DNA of 22,780 nucleotides, taken from an uncultured Blautia sp. (GTDB lineage: Bacteria; Bacillota; Clostridia; Lachnospirales; Lachnospiraceae). Location of the stretch: the NCBI GenBank assembly GCA_934371915.1, contig CAKROE010000035.1, positions 1 to 22,780 of the forward strand. Direction: 5' to 3'. The notes beneath the pieces were generated by a model. The model had not been told where the DNA came from, ran no database searches, and worked only from the letters and a program-made list of their open reading frames with translations. Both the position numbers and the translations under genes were made by a program. This document shows, piece by piece, positions 14,519 to 22,780 of this stretch (position 1 is the first letter of the stretch; each line of letters opens with the position of its first letter).

Positions 14519-15361
14519 ATGATTGAATTAGGAAAGAAACAGACTTTATTTATCGTAAAATCTGTAGAATTTGGAGTATATCTGGCAGAAGATATGCATG
14601 CAGATACGAAGCATCAGGTACTTTTGCCGGCAAAGCAGGTTCCGGCAGGCAAAAAGGATGGAGATAAGATCGAAGTATTTATTTACAAAGATTCACAGGA
14701 TCGTCTGATCGCCACAACGAATGAGCCGAAGCTCACAGTAGGCGAGGTGGGTCTTCTTAAAGTAAAACAGGTGACAAAGATCGGAGCATTCCTTGACTGG
14801 GGACTGGAAAAAGACATTCTTCTTCCGTATCATGAGCAGACAACAAGGATTTTTGAAGGACAGGAATGTCTTGTTGCTGTTTATGTGGACAAGAGCAGTC
14901 GTCTATGTGCAACCATGAAAGTTTATCCTTATCTTTCTAAGGATACACCGTACAAGGAAGGTGATCAGGTAAAAGGCCGTGTATACCAGATCAGCGAAAA
15001 CTTCGGTGTTTTTGTTGCGGTAGATAATAAATATACAGCACTGATCCCGGCAAGAGAGGCAAAGGGCAAATACCGTCCGGGTACTGTGCTGGATCTCCGT
15101 GTCACAAGAGTCAAAGAAGACGGCAAAATGGATGTCAGTGACCGCCAGGAGGCATATCTTCAGATCAACGAGGATGCAGAGAGTGTACTTGGAATCATTG
15201 AGGAATTCGCAGGAGTTCTTCCGTTTGATGATAAGGCTTCCCCAGAAGTTATCCGCCGTGAATTCGGCCTGAGCAAAAATGCGTTCAAGCGTGCTGTGGG
15301 ACACCTTCTGAAAGAAGGAAAAATTCAGATTAAAGATCGCAGGATCTATCTGGTGAAATAA
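14519..15361 (+). CDS. cvfB: S1-like RNA-binding protein, CvfB/YitL family
   Basis: 280 residues, behind CGGAGGA. It has tandem S1-type OB folds: about residues 1-65 and 70-130, with GVYLAEDM and GAFLDWGLEKDILLPY, and a canonical S1 domain around 145-205, with GDQVKGRVYQISENFGVFV. A C-terminal winged helix (about 215-280) includes IRREFGLSKNAFKRAVGHLL. This is the domain order of CvfB, a cytosolic RNA-binding protein first linked to virulence regulation in Staphylococcus aureus. Length and domain order are normal. It lies 40 bases upstream of dnaE on the same strand, so the two are probably co-transcribed. Confidence 0.92.
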   Translation: MIELGKKQTLFIVKSVEFGVYLAEDMHADTKHQVLLPAKQVPAGKKDGDKIEVFIYKDSQDRLIATTNEPKLTVGEVGLLKVKQVTKIGAFLDWGLEKDILLPYHEQTTRIFEGQECLVAVYVDKSSRLCATMKVYPYLSKDTPYKEGDQVKGRVYQISENFGVFVAVDNKYTALIPAREAKGKYRPGTVLDLRVTRVKEDGKMDVSDRQEAYLQINEDAESVLGIIEEFAGVLPFDDKASPEVIRREFGLSKNAFKRAVGHLLKEGKIQIKDRRIYLVK

Positions 15362-15401
15362 CTGTACATTAAATCGGACATATAGAGCAAAGGACGAGAT
15401 T

Positions 15402-18400
15402 ATGAATTTTACACATCTTCATGTTCATACAGAATACAGTCTTCTGGATGGCTCCAACAAAATAAAAGAATATGTAGACCGTGTCAAGGCGCTTGGCATG
15501 GACAGTGCGGCCATTACAGATCATGGTGTCATGTATGGCGTGATAGATTTTTACCGCGCAGCACGGGCAGCAGGAATCAATCCAATCCTCGGCTGTGAGG
15601 TTTATGTGGCACCGGGTTCCCGGTTTGACCGTGAAGCGGGAAGCGGCGATGACCGTTATTATCATCTGGTGCTTCTGGCAGAAAACAATCAGGGTTACAG
15701 TAACCTGATGAAAATCGTATCAAAGGGATTTGTTGAAGGATTTTATTATAAACCACGAGTGGATCTTTCGCTTCTTGAGAAATATCATGAAGGAATCATT
15801 GCATTAAGTGCGTGCCTTGCCGGCGAAGTGGCGAGATTTCTCACAAGAGGGATGTATGAAGATGCCAAAAAAGCTGCTCTTCGTTATCAGGATATTTTCG
15901 GGAAAGGAAATTTCTTTCTGGAACTGCAGGATCATGGTATTCCGGAACAGCAGAATGTCAATCAGCAGCTTCTGAAAATGCATCGTGAGACAGGAATAGA
16001 ACTTGTTGCGACCAATGATGTGCATTATACGCTTGCAGAGGATGCACAGCCGCATGATGTACTGCTTTGTCTTCAGACAGGTAAGAAACTGGCAGATGAA
16101 GACCGTATGCGTTATGAGGGCGGTCAGTATTATGTGAAATCTCCTGAAGAAATGGAACGTCTATTTCCATATGCGCCGGAGGCACTGGAAAATACACACA
16201 AGATCGCACAGAGATGTCATGTGGAAATTGAATTCGGTGTGACAAAGCTTCCGAAATTCGATGTCCCGGAAGGTTACACTTCATGGGAATATCTGAATGA
16301 ACTCTGTTTTAAAGGTCTGGAGGAGCGCTACCAGCCAGTCACTGAAGAACTGAAAGAGCGGTTAAATTATGAATTGTCTACGATCAGGAATATGGGATAT
16401 GTTGATTATTTCCTGATCGTGTGGGACTTTATTAAATATGCGCGTGACCATGACATTATGGTAGGACCGGGACGAGGCTCCGCCGCAGGAAGTCTGGTTG
16501 CCTATACACTTGGGATCACACAGCTTGATCCGATTCGATATGACCTCCTGTTTGAGCGTTTCCTGAATCCGGAACGAGTATCCATGCCGGATATCGACGT
16601 TGACTTCTGCTTCGAACGAAGACAGGAAGTTATTGATTATGTAAGACGCAAATACGGGGATGACTGTGTCGTACAGATCGTTACCTTTGGTACGCTGGCA
16701 GCCCGCGGTGTTATCCGTGATGTCGGCCGGGTTATGGATCTCCCGTATGCACAGGTAGATACCATTGCAAAAATGATTCCGCAGGAACTGAATATTACGA
16801 TCGATAAAGCACTGCAGATGAATCCGGAACTCAAAAAAGCCTATGAGGAGCAGAAGGAGATCCATGATCTGATCGATACGGCAAAACGTCTTGAAGGACT
16901 TCCGCGGCATACTTCTATGCATGCTGCAGGTGTCGTGATCAGTCAGAAGGATGTTTCAGAGTATGTGCCGCTTTCCCGGGCGTCCGACGGTTCGATCGTT
17001 ACACAGTTTACGATGACGACGCTTGAAGAACTCGGACTTCTGAAAATGGACTTTCTGGGTCTTCGTACGCTGACGGTCATTCAGAGTGCCGTGCATCTGA
17101 TCGAGCAGGATGCCGGTGTGAAGCTGGATATGCAGCATATTGATTATAACGATAAAAAAGTACTGGATTCTCTCGGAACCGGCCGTTCTGACGGTGTGTT
17201 CCAGCTGGAAAGTGCGGGAATGAAGAACTTCATGAAGGAGCTGAAGCCGCAGAGTCTGGAGGACGTTATTGCGGGAATTTCCCTGTACCGTCCGGGTCCG
17301 ATGGACTTTATTCCGCAGTACATCCGCGGTAAAAACCGTCCGGACACGATCAAATATGACTGTCCGCAGCTGGAACCGATTCTGAAGCCTACTTATGGCT
17401 GTATCGTATATCAGGAGCAGGTTATGCAGATCGTACGTAATCTGGCTGGTTATACGCTTGGACGAAGCGATCTTGTGCGTCGTGCCATGTCAAAGAAAAA
17501 AGCCGCAGTTATGGAGAAAGAGCGCCAGAACTTTGTTTATGGTAATGAAGAAGAAAGTGTTCCGGGATGCATTGCAAATGGGATTTCCGAGCAGACAGCA
17601 AACAAGATTTATGATGATATGACCGATTTTGCAAAATATGCGTTTAATAAATCCCACGCGGCAGCATATGCGGTTGTCTCCTATCAGACGGCATTTCTGA
17701 AATATTATTATCCGGTGGAATTTATGGCTGCGCTTATGACATCGGTGATTGAAATGCCGACAAAAGTGGCAGAATATATTCAGGTATGCCGGCAGATGAA
17801 TATTAAGATCCTTCCGCCGGATGTCAACAGAGGTGCATATGGATTTTCTGTGGATAATGGCTCGATCCGTTATGGACTTTCTGCGATCAAGAGTGTGGGC
17901 CGTCCGGTCATCAATGCACTGGTCGAAGAGCGGGAAGCAAACGGCGAGTACCGTTCTCTGAAAGATTTTATCGAGAGACTGACAGGAACGGTTAACAAGC
18001 GTGCAATCGAGAACTTTATCAAAGCCGGTGCACTGGACTGTCTGGAAGGCAGTCGCCGTCAAAAAATGCTTGTTTACGGTCAGATTGTGGACAGTATTGC
18101 ACAGGAAAAGAAAAATTCTTTTGCCGGTCAGATGAGTCTTTTTGACCTGGTAAGTGATGAAGAAAAGAAAGAATATGAGATCCGGATGCCGGATGTGGAA
18201 GAATATGATAAAGAAATGATCCTTGCTTTCGAGAAGGATGTACTCGGAATCTACCTGAGTGGTCATCCGCTTGAAAGATACCGTAACATCATGGAAAAAA
18301 TGATATCCGCAAAAACTACGGATTTCCAGCCGGATGAAGAATCCGGTATACCGAAAGTATATGATGGACAGAAGGTGATCATCGGTGGAATGATCACGGA

Positions 18401-18869
18401 GAAGACGATCAAATACACCAGGAACAATAAGGTAATGGCATTCCTTACCGTAGAGGATCTGCTTGGTACTGTTGAGATCGTGGTATTTCCGCGAGATTAC
18501 GAGAAATGGCAGTCAATGCTTAATGAAGATGCACGTGTATTTGTGCAGGGACGTGTCAATGCAGAAGACGATAAGCCGAGTAAGCTGATCCTTGAGAAAG
18601 TCAGAGCTTTTGAAGATATGCCGCAGGAGCTTTGGGTTCAGTTTAAAGACAAAGCCGAGTATGCCGAAAAAGAGCAGGGATTACTTGAAACGCTGAAGGG
18701 ATATGCCGGTGTTTCTACGGTTGTGATCTATCTCAAAGATGTAAATGCAATAAAGCGCCTTCCGGCAGGATATCATGTACAGATCAGAGATTCCCTGACA
18801 GGCGAACTCAGGAAAAAATATGGGGAATCCAACGTTAAAGTTGTGGAAAGAGTATTGAAAAACTTCTGA
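15402..18869 (+). CDS. dnaE: DNA polymerase III alpha subunit
   Basis: 1155 residues, normal for DnaE, starting behind AAAGGAC. The PHP domain opens the protein (HLHVHTEYSLLDG at 5-17, CEVYV). The polymerase core carries GPGRGSAAGSLVAYTLGIT and the catalytic PDIDVDF, with Asp397, Asp399 and Asp401. The third palm acidic residue lies in MDFLGLRT (Asp550). GRSDGVFQLES, SLYRPGPMDFIP and YGCIVYQEQVMQI follow. A helix-hairpin-helix region and an OB fold (VIIGGMITEKTIKYTRNNKVMAFLTVED, written here only as a landmark near 990-1020) close the protein. It extends DNA at the replication fork in the cytosol; Firmicutes also use PolC as main replicase. I see no frame break. It follows cvfB and precedes pfkA. 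Confidence 0.97.
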   Translation: MNFTHLHVHTEYSLLDGSNKIKEYVDRVKALGMDSAAITDHGVMYGVIDFYRAARAAGINPILGCEVYVAPGSRFDREAGSGDDRYYHLVLLAENNQGYSNLMKIVSKGFVEGFYYKPRVDLSLLEKYHEGIIALSACLAGEVARFLTRGMYEDAKKAALRYQDIFGKGNFFLELQDHGIPEQQNVNQQLLKMHRETGIELVATNDVHYTLAEDAQPHDVLLCLQTGKKLADEDRMRYEGGQYYVKSPEEMERLFPYAPEALENTHKIAQRCHVEIEFGVTKLPKFDVPEGYTSWEYLNELCFKGLEERYQPVTEELKERLNYELSTIRNMGYVDYFLIVWDFIKYARDHDIMVGPGRGSAAGSLVAYTLGITQLDPIRYDLLFERFLNPERVSMPDIDVDFCFERRQEVIDYVRRKYGDDCVVQIVTFGTLAARGVIRDVGRVMDLPYAQVDTIAKMIPQELNITIDKALQMNPELKKAYEEQKEIHDLIDTAKRLEGLPRHTSMHAAGVVISQKDVSEYVPLSRASDGSIVTQFTMTTLEELGLLKMDFLGLRTLTVIQSAVHLIEQDAGVKLDMQHIDYNDKKVLDSLGTGRSDGVFQLESAGMKNFMKELKPQSLEDVIAGISLYRPGPMDFIPQYIRGKNRPDTIKYDCPQLEPILKPTYGCIVYQEQVMQIVRNLAGYTLGRSDLVRRAMSKKKAAVMEKERQNFVYGNEEESVPGCIANGISEQTANKIYDDMTDFAKYAFNKSHAAAYAVVSYQTAFLKYYYPVEFMAALMTSVIEMPTKVAEYIQVCRQMNIKILPPDVNRGAYGFSVDNGSIRYGLSAIKSVGRPVINALVEEREANGEYRSLKDFIERLTGTVNKRAIENFIKAGALDCLEGSRRQKMLVYGQIVDSIAQEKKNSFAGQMSLFDLVSDEEKKEYEIRMPDVEEYDKEMILAFEKDVLGIYLSGHPLERYRNIMEKMISAKTTDFQPDEESGIPKVYDGQKVIIGGMITEKTIKYTRNNKVMAFLTVEDLLGTVEIVVFPRDYEKWQSMLNEDARVFVQGRVNAEDDKPSKLILEKVRAFEDMPQELWVQFKDKAEYAEKEQGLLETLKGYAGVSTVVIYLKDVNAIKRLPAGYHVQIRDSLTGELRKKYGESNVKVVERVLKNF

Positions 18870-18925
18870 AAATGCTTTACACTATACAACGAATATGTGT
18901 AGAAGATATAACTAAGATTTCCTAT

Positions 18926-18936
18926 TATAATATAAT
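18926..18936 (+). promoter_or_regulatory. Candidate pfkA promoter (-10 region)
   Basis: Two overlapping TATAAT hexamers (18926-18931 and 18931-18936) lie about 50 bases before pfkA in the 115-base gap after dnaE. No good -35 box stands at 17 bases from either. Confidence 0.45.
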
Positions 18937-18984
18937 TTTTGAATACGGATTATAATTCGAGATCTGGAGATGGAGGAATGAATC

Positions 18985-19974
18985 ATGGCAGAGAAACAGA
19001 TAAAAACCATCGGTGTACTTACAAGTGGCGGTGATGCTCCGGGAATGAACGCTGCAATCCGTGCGGTTGTAAGACGAGGACTGAGCAGCGGACTGAATGT
19101 AAAGGGTATTTACAAGGGATACAACGGACTTCTGAATGAAGAAATCGTTGATATGTCTGCCAGAGATGTATCAGATACAATCGAACGTGGTGGAACAATC
19201 CTTTATACAGCAAGATGTGCAGAATTCCGTACACCGGAAGGTCAGCAGAGAGGTGCTGAGATCTGCAAAAAACATGGAATCGACGGACTGGTAGTTATTG
19301 GTGGTGACGGTTCTTTTGCAGGTGCACAGAAGCTTGCTAACCTTGGAATCAATACGATCGGTGTTCCGGGAACAATCGACCTGGATATTGCATGTACCGA
19401 GTATACGATCGGATTTGATACAGCTGTAAACACAGCAATGGAGGCTATTGATAAGGTTCGTGATACTTCCACATCTCATGAAAGATGCAGTATTATTGAA
19501 GTTATGGGACGTAACGCAGGATACCTTGCTATGTGGTGCGGTATTGCCAATGGTGCAGAGGATGTCCTGATTCCTGAGAAATATGATTACGATGAGCAGA
19601 AGCTGATCAACAATATCATCGCAAGCCGTAAGGCAGGAAAGAAACACCACATTATCGTAAATGCAGAGGGTATCGGCCATTCAGAGGCAATGGCAAGACG
19701 TATCGAAGCTGCAACTGGTATTGAGACACGTGCGACCATTCTTGGCCACATGCAGCGTGGTGGTAATCCGACATGTAAAGACCGTGTATATGCATCTATG
19801 ATGGGTGCACTTGCAGTAGATCTTCTTGTACAGGGTAAATCCTGCAGAGTTGTTGGATATCGTCATGGCGAGTTCATGGACTTCGATATCAACGAAGCGC
19901 TTGCAATGCAGAAAGATGTTTCCCCATACATGTGGGAAGTTTGCAATTCTCTTTCTCATAATTATTCTAAATGA
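18985..19974 (+). CDS. pfkA: ATP-dependent 6-phosphofructokinase
   Basis: 329 residues, behind TGGAGGA. Family A PFK: the ATP site is GVLTSGGDAPGMNAAIRA (10-27), with IGGDGS (105-110). Gly at the position that is Asp in PPi-dependent enzymes marks the ATP-using form. The catalytic motif PGTIDLDI (128-135) holds Asp132 and Asp134, but has Leu where most members have Asn (TIDND). MGRNAGYLA, ILGHMQRGG and the allosteric-site arginines follow. It phosphorylates fructose-6-phosphate in glycolysis and may be allosterically controlled. The AT-rich promoter region upstream suggests its own transcription start. It lies far from any pyruvate kinase gene in this window. A repeated 34-nt structured element follows 16 bases after the stop. 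Confidence 0.97.
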   Translation: MAEKQIKTIGVLTSGGDAPGMNAAIRAVVRRGLSSGLNVKGIYKGYNGLLNEEIVDMSARDVSDTIERGGTILYTARCAEFRTPEGQQRGAEICKKHGIDGLVVIGGDGSFAGAQKLANLGINTIGVPGTIDLDIACTEYTIGFDTAVNTAMEAIDKVRDTSTSHERCSIIEVMGRNAGYLAMWCGIANGAEDVLIPEKYDYDEQKLINNIIASRKAGKKHHIIVNAEGIGHSEAMARRIEAATGIETRATILGHMQRGGNPTCKDRVYASMMGALAVDLLVQGKSCRVVGYRHGEFMDFDINEALAMQKDVSPYMWEVCNSLSHNYSK

Positions 19975-19990
19975 TATCAGGTAGAATTGT

Positions 19991-20024
19991 GAGAGTGCAT
20001 AGCACGAAACAATTCGCAGGTATC
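19991..20024 (+). repeat. Structured intergenic element, copy A
   Basis: A 34-base element, 28 of 34 bases identical to copy B at 22289-22322. GTGC-ATA-GCAC forms a first small hairpin and CGAA-ACAA-TTCG a second. The second stem has a compensating change in copy B (CGGA-ACAA-TCCG), while the ACAA loop is kept. Function unknown. Confidence 0.6.
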
Positions 20025-20048
20025 AAAAAACCAGCATAATATTTACAT

Positions 20049-20074
20049 CGGAGGCAACCATCAGGTGGCCTCCG
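20049..20074 (+). terminator. GC-rich hairpin between pfkA and the methyltransferase gene
   Basis: CGGAGGC (20049-20055) pairs with GCCTCCG (20068-20074), with an inner ACC/GGT. Only TT follows, so termination would be weak. It may separate pfkA from the next gene or act as a 3' end stabiliser. Confidence 0.5.
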
Positions 20075-20097
20075 TTCTGGATTAAAGGAGCAATTAT

Positions 20098-20874
20098 ATG
20101 ATTACCAGTGCACAGAATACACAGGTGAAAAATGTGATCAAACTCAATCAGAAGGCAAAAGCCCGCAGAGAGCAGGGGCTTTTTATCGCAGAAGGAAGAA
20201 AGATGTTTCTGGAAGCGCCGGATGACTGGATCGAGAAGGTCTATGTGGCTGAATCCCTGCTTGACGATGAGGAAATCATGCAGAAAGCAAAGCGTTTTTC
20301 CTGGGATGCAGTTGAAAACAGTGTTTTTCGCCAGATGAGTGACACACAGACCCCGCAGGGAGTTCTGACTGTTCTCAGACAGCCGTCCTATCAGATAGAG
20401 GATCTTTTGAAGCAGGAATCACCTCTTCTTATGGTGCTTGAGGACCTGCAGGATCCGGGAAATGCCGGAACGATCATCCGTACAGGGGAAGGTGCCGGCA
20501 TCGGAGGTGTTTTTCTTACAAAAACCTGTGTGGATATCACTAATCCAAAAGTTATTCGTGCAACAATGGGATCTATTTACAGAATTCCTTTTTTCTATGT
20601 AGAAGATGTGGTATCATTAAAGCAGAAACTTCAAAATTGCGGAATCCGTTTTTTTGCAGCACACTTGCAGGGTAAAAATGCATACGACAGGGAATCCTAT
20701 CAGGGTGGAACCGCTTTCCTTATCGGAAACGAAGGCAAAGGACTGACTGACCAGGCAGCAGATGCTGCGGACTGTCTGATCCGTATCCCGATGTGCGGTC
20801 ATGTAGAATCCCTGAATGCAGCAATGGCAGGTGGCATACTGATGTATGAGGCTGCGAGGCAGAGACGGAATTGA
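20098..20874 (+). CDS. TrmH/SpoU-family RNA 2'-O-methyltransferase
   Basis: 258 residues, behind AAAGGAG. An N-terminal substrate-binding domain (about 1-100, ITSAQNTQVKNVIKL, GLFIAEGRK) is joined to a SPOUT domain. That domain has all three TrmH motifs: DPGNAGTIIRTGE (119-131), LIGNEGKGL (208-216) and IPMCGHVESLNAAMA (230-244). These build the trefoil knot that binds S-adenosylmethionine. Such proteins methylate a ribose 2'-OH, usually in 23S rRNA. The exact target (RlmB-like or TsnR-like) cannot be told from sequence alone. It follows pfkA behind a hairpin and precedes nfeD by 26 bases, so it may be expressed with the membrane pair. Confidence 0.92.
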   Translation: MITSAQNTQVKNVIKLNQKAKARREQGLFIAEGRKMFLEAPDDWIEKVYVAESLLDDEEIMQKAKRFSWDAVENSVFRQMSDTQTPQGVLTVLRQPSYQIEDLLKQESPLLMVLEDLQDPGNAGTIIRTGEGAGIGGVFLTKTCVDITNPKVIRATMGSIYRIPFFYVEDVVSLKQKLQNCGIRFFAAHLQGKNAYDRESYQGGTAFLIGNEGKGLTDQAADAADCLIRIPMCGHVESLNAAMAGGILMYEAARQRRN

Positions 20875-20900
20875 TGCCGTGATCCGGAAGGAGGAATAAG

Positions 20901-21341
20901 ATGGAACCGATAATGTGGCTTATACTTTTGGCCTGTTTTCTGGTAGTTGAGGCAATCACAGTAGGATTGACTACGATCTGGTTTGCGGGAGGCGCACTTG
21001 TTGCGGCAATCGCTTCCGGTCTGGGAGCGGGAATCCTGATCCAGTGGGTTCTGTTTCTGGTCATTTCACTGGTACTTCTGATCTTTACACGTCCGCTTGC
21101 CGTGCGTTACATGAACAAAGGCGTACCAAAGACGAACGTTAACAGTCTGATCGGAGAAAGAGCAGTAGTGATCCAGAAAATCAACAATCTGGAGCAGACC
21201 GGCCAGGTTCGGATCAATGACATCGAGTGGATGGCAAGGACATCTTCCGATGAAGTAACAATACCGGAGCATGCAATTGTTACAATTGAAGATGTTCAGG
21301 GAGTAAAACTGATTGTAAAAGAAGGAACGGAGGGTAAGTAA
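20901..21341 (+). CDS. nfeD: NfeD-family membrane protein (short form)
   Basis: 146 residues, behind GGAGGA. Membrane segments lie at about 5-24, 27-42 and 46-63 and are followed by RPLAVRY. A C-terminal OB-fold domain of about 65 residues runs from near 80 (NSLIGERAVVIQ, GQVRINDIEWMART, VTIEDVQGVKLIVK). This is the short NfeD form without a ClpP-like protease domain. NfeD proteins partner with SPFH/stomatin proteins in membrane microdomains. The SPFH gene starts 1 base after this stop codon, which supports that pairing. Confidence 0.92.
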   Translation: MEPIMWLILLACFLVVEAITVGLTTIWFAGGALVAAIASGLGAGILIQWVLFLVISLVLLIFTRPLAVRYMNKGVPKTNVNSLIGERAVVIQKINNLEQTGQVRINDIEWMARTSSDEVTIPEHAIVTIEDVQGVKLIVKEGTEGK

Positions 21342-21342
21342 A

Positions 21343-22290
21343 ATGGCAGGAATTATTATTTTTATCGTGCTGGTAGTTCTCGCACTCTGGATACTGGCAT
21401 CCTGTATCCGCATTGTGCCGCAGGCATATGCAATCGTTGTAGAACGTCTTGGTGCTTACAAAGAAACATGGAACACAGGTATTCACTTTAAGACACCATT
21501 TATTGACCGTGTAGCGAGAAGAGTAAATCTGAAAGAGCAGGTAGTGGACTTCCCGCCACAGCCGGTTATCACAAAAGATAACGTAACCATGCAGATCGAT
21601 ACGGTTGTATTTTTCCAGATCACAGATCCGAAGCTTTTTGCATACGGAGTTGAGAACCCGATCATGGCAATCGAAAATCTGTCTGCGACAACACTGAGAA
21701 ATATCATCGGTGATATGGAACTCGATGAAACACTGACTTCCCGTGAAGTAATCAACACAAAGATGCGTGCATCCCTGGATGTTGCCACAGATCCATGGGG
21801 AATCAAAGTCAACCGAGTAGAGCTCAAAAACATCATTCCTCCGGCTGCTATTCAGGAAGCCATGGAAAAACAGATGAAAGCAGAGCGTGAAAGACGAGAA
21901 GCTATCCTTCGTGCAGAAGGTGAGAAGAAATCTACGATCCTTGTTGCAGAAGGTAAAAAAGAATCTGCAATTCTGGATGCAGAAGCTGAGAAACAGGCTG
22001 CAATCCTCAAAGCAGAGGCACAGAAAGAGCGTATGATCAAAGAGGCCGAAGGTCAGGCTGAGGCTGTACTGAAAGTACAGCATGCTAATGCAGAAGGTAT
22101 CCGTATGATCCGTGAAGCAGGCGCAGATCAGGCTGTTCTGACTCTGAAGAGTCTGGAAGCATTTGGCAAGGCAGCAGACGGCAAAGCTACAAAGATCATT
22201 ATCCCATCTGAAATTCAGGGACTTGCAGGACTGGCTTCTTCTCTTAAGGAAATTGTTACAGATGACAATACAGATACCAGGGAAAACTGA
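21343..22290 (+). CDS. SPFH/band-7 (stomatin/QmcA-like) membrane-microdomain protein
   Basis: 315 residues. An N-terminal membrane anchor (about 3-22) leads into the SPFH domain (about 22-185), with PQAYAIVVERLGAY, TGIHFKTPFIDRVARRV and VNLKEQVVDFPPQPV. A long charged coiled coil (about 180-260) carries repeats such as AEGEKKSTIL, AEGKKESAIL and AEAEKQAAIL. The C-terminal stretch TKIIIPSEIQGLAG is typical of QmcA and stomatin. It would oligomerise on the cytoplasmic membrane and scaffold or modulate membrane proteins, probably with the upstream NfeD. The one-base gap to nfeD implies translational coupling. Copy B of the 34-nt repeat starts inside its stop codon. Confidence 0.93.
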   Translation: MAGIIIFIVLVVLALWILASCIRIVPQAYAIVVERLGAYKETWNTGIHFKTPFIDRVARRVNLKEQVVDFPPQPVITKDNVTMQIDTVVFFQITDPKLFAYGVENPIMAIENLSATTLRNIIGDMELDETLTSREVINTKMRASLDVATDPWGIKVNRVELKNIIPPAAIQEAMEKQMKAERERREAILRAEGEKKSTILVAEGKKESAILDAEAEKQAAILKAEAQKERMIKEAEGQAEAVLKVQHANAEGIRMIREAGADQAVLTLKSLEAFGKAADGKATKIIIPSEIQGLAGLASSLKEIVTDDNTDTREN

Positions 22291-22322
22291 GAGTGCAGAG
22301 CACGGAACAATCCGTATGTATT
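22289..22322 (+). repeat. Structured intergenic element, copy B
   Basis: Second copy of the 34-base element at 19991-20024, overlapping the last two bases of the SPFH stop codon. Hairpins are GTGC-AGA-GCAC and CGGA-ACAA-TCCG. It ends about 30 bases before the start of the ornithine carbamoyltransferase gene. Confidence 0.6.
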
Positions 22323-22352
22323 GAGATAAGTTAAAGAAAGAGGAGATTTATT

Positions 22353-22780
22353 ATGAACTTAAAGGGACGGAATTTTCTTACACTGAAGGACTTTACACCG
22401 GAAGAAATCACATACATGATCGATCTGGCAGCAGAATTAAAAGCAAAGAAAAAAGCCGGAGAACTTCATGAATATTATAAAGGCAAAAACATTGCCCTGA
22501 TTTTTGAAAAAACAAGTACCAGAACACGTTGTGCATTTGAAGTAGCTGCTCATGACCTTGGAATGGGCAGTACATATCTGGATCCGACAGGTTCCCAGAT
22601 CGGAAAGAAAGAGAGCATCGCTGATACAGCAAGAGTTCTCGGAAGAATGTACGAGGGAATCGAGTACAGAGGTTTTGGCCAGGATATCGTAGAAGAGCTT
22701 GCAAAATATGCAGGAGTTCCGGTATGGAACGGTCTGACAAACGAATATCATCCGACACAGATGCTGGCAGATATGCTGAC
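22353..22780 (+). CDS. argF: Ornithine carbamoyltransferase, N-terminal part
   Basis: The first 142 residues, cut by the right edge of the window, start behind AAAGAGGAG. The carbamoyl-phosphate motif STRTR is at 55-59, followed by [20 protein letters not shown] and HPTQ (133-136). Both are characteristic of the transcarbamoylase N-terminal domain, and the SQIGKKES loop separates it from aspartate carbamoyltransferase. It joins carbamoyl phosphate and ornithine to make citrulline. The biosynthetic (ArgF) and catabolic (ArcB) forms cannot be separated here, because the ornithine domain and the neighbouring genes lie outside the window. No arginine-repressor box is evident in the short upstream gap, which holds repeat copy B instead. 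Confidence 0.92.
   Translation, partial: MNLKGRNFLTLKDFTPEEITYMIDLAAELKAKKKAGELHEYYKGKNIALIFEKTSTRTRCAFEVAAHDLGMGSTYLDPTGSQIGKKESIADTARVLGRMYEGIEYRGFGQDIVEELAKYAGVPVWNGLTNEYHPTQMLADML

Noticed and set aside
17490..18266. Long minus-strand open frame of 258 codons opposite dnaE
   Set aside because: It is Cys/Phe/His-rich with no recognisable domain and lies wholly antisense to a conserved gene; a shadow frame. The same holds for the minus-strand frames at 2451-3086, 8783-9325, 13174-13767 and 21280-22083.

Overview
The window reads as a chromosomal segment of a low-GC Firmicute, most likely a gut Lachnospiraceae (Blautia/Dorea/Roseburia type). This rests on strong AGGAGG-type ribosome sites, intrinsic terminators with T-tracts, an A-rich codon bias, and clostridial-type DnaE, PfkA, CvfB and NfeD/SPFH proteins. 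It contains no tRNA, rRNA, CRISPR array, transposase or phage gene that I can support.

Region 1 (1-1407): the 3' end of a shikimate-dehydrogenase-like gene, then a LacI-family repressor closed by a terminator. Region 2 (1408-1739): a control region with two candidate sigma-A promoters and three copies of a GAAAAACGTTTYAC operator-like site. Region 3 (1740-13719): one long same-strand sugar operon. In order it holds a phosphomannose-isomerase-like cupin; an RbsA/RbsC/RbsB-type ABC importer (ATPase, permease, binding protein); a FucU-type mutarotase; a DUF4432 aldose-epimerase-like protein; a second cupin paralogue; an L-xylulose-kinase-like FGGY kinase; a Gfo/Idh/MocA oxidoreductase; a UlaE/SgbU-type 3-epimerase; and an AraD-type 4-epimerase. 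Two intrinsic-terminator-like hairpins lie inside the operon, after the binding protein and just before the kinase. A bidirectional terminator closes it against a convergent UPF0303/HbpS-like gene (13810-14310, minus strand).

Region 4 (14519-22780) is housekeeping: cvfB, dnaE, pfkA, a TrmH/SpoU rRNA methyltransferase, an nfeD/SPFH membrane pair, and the start of ornithine carbamoyltransferase. A 34-nt element with compensating base changes occurs twice here, after pfkA and after the SPFH gene.

The kinase, 3-epimerase and 4-epimerase form the known route L-xylulose -> L-xylulose-5-P -> L-ribulose-5-P -> D-xylulose-5-P. No RhaA, AraA or FucI type isomerase is visible. The two cupin paralogues are therefore the best candidates for making L-xylulose from an aldopentose such as L-lyxose, with FucU and DUF4432 handling anomers or epimers. 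The substrate is an inference. This isomerase-replaced L-pentose operon is the most interesting system in the window.
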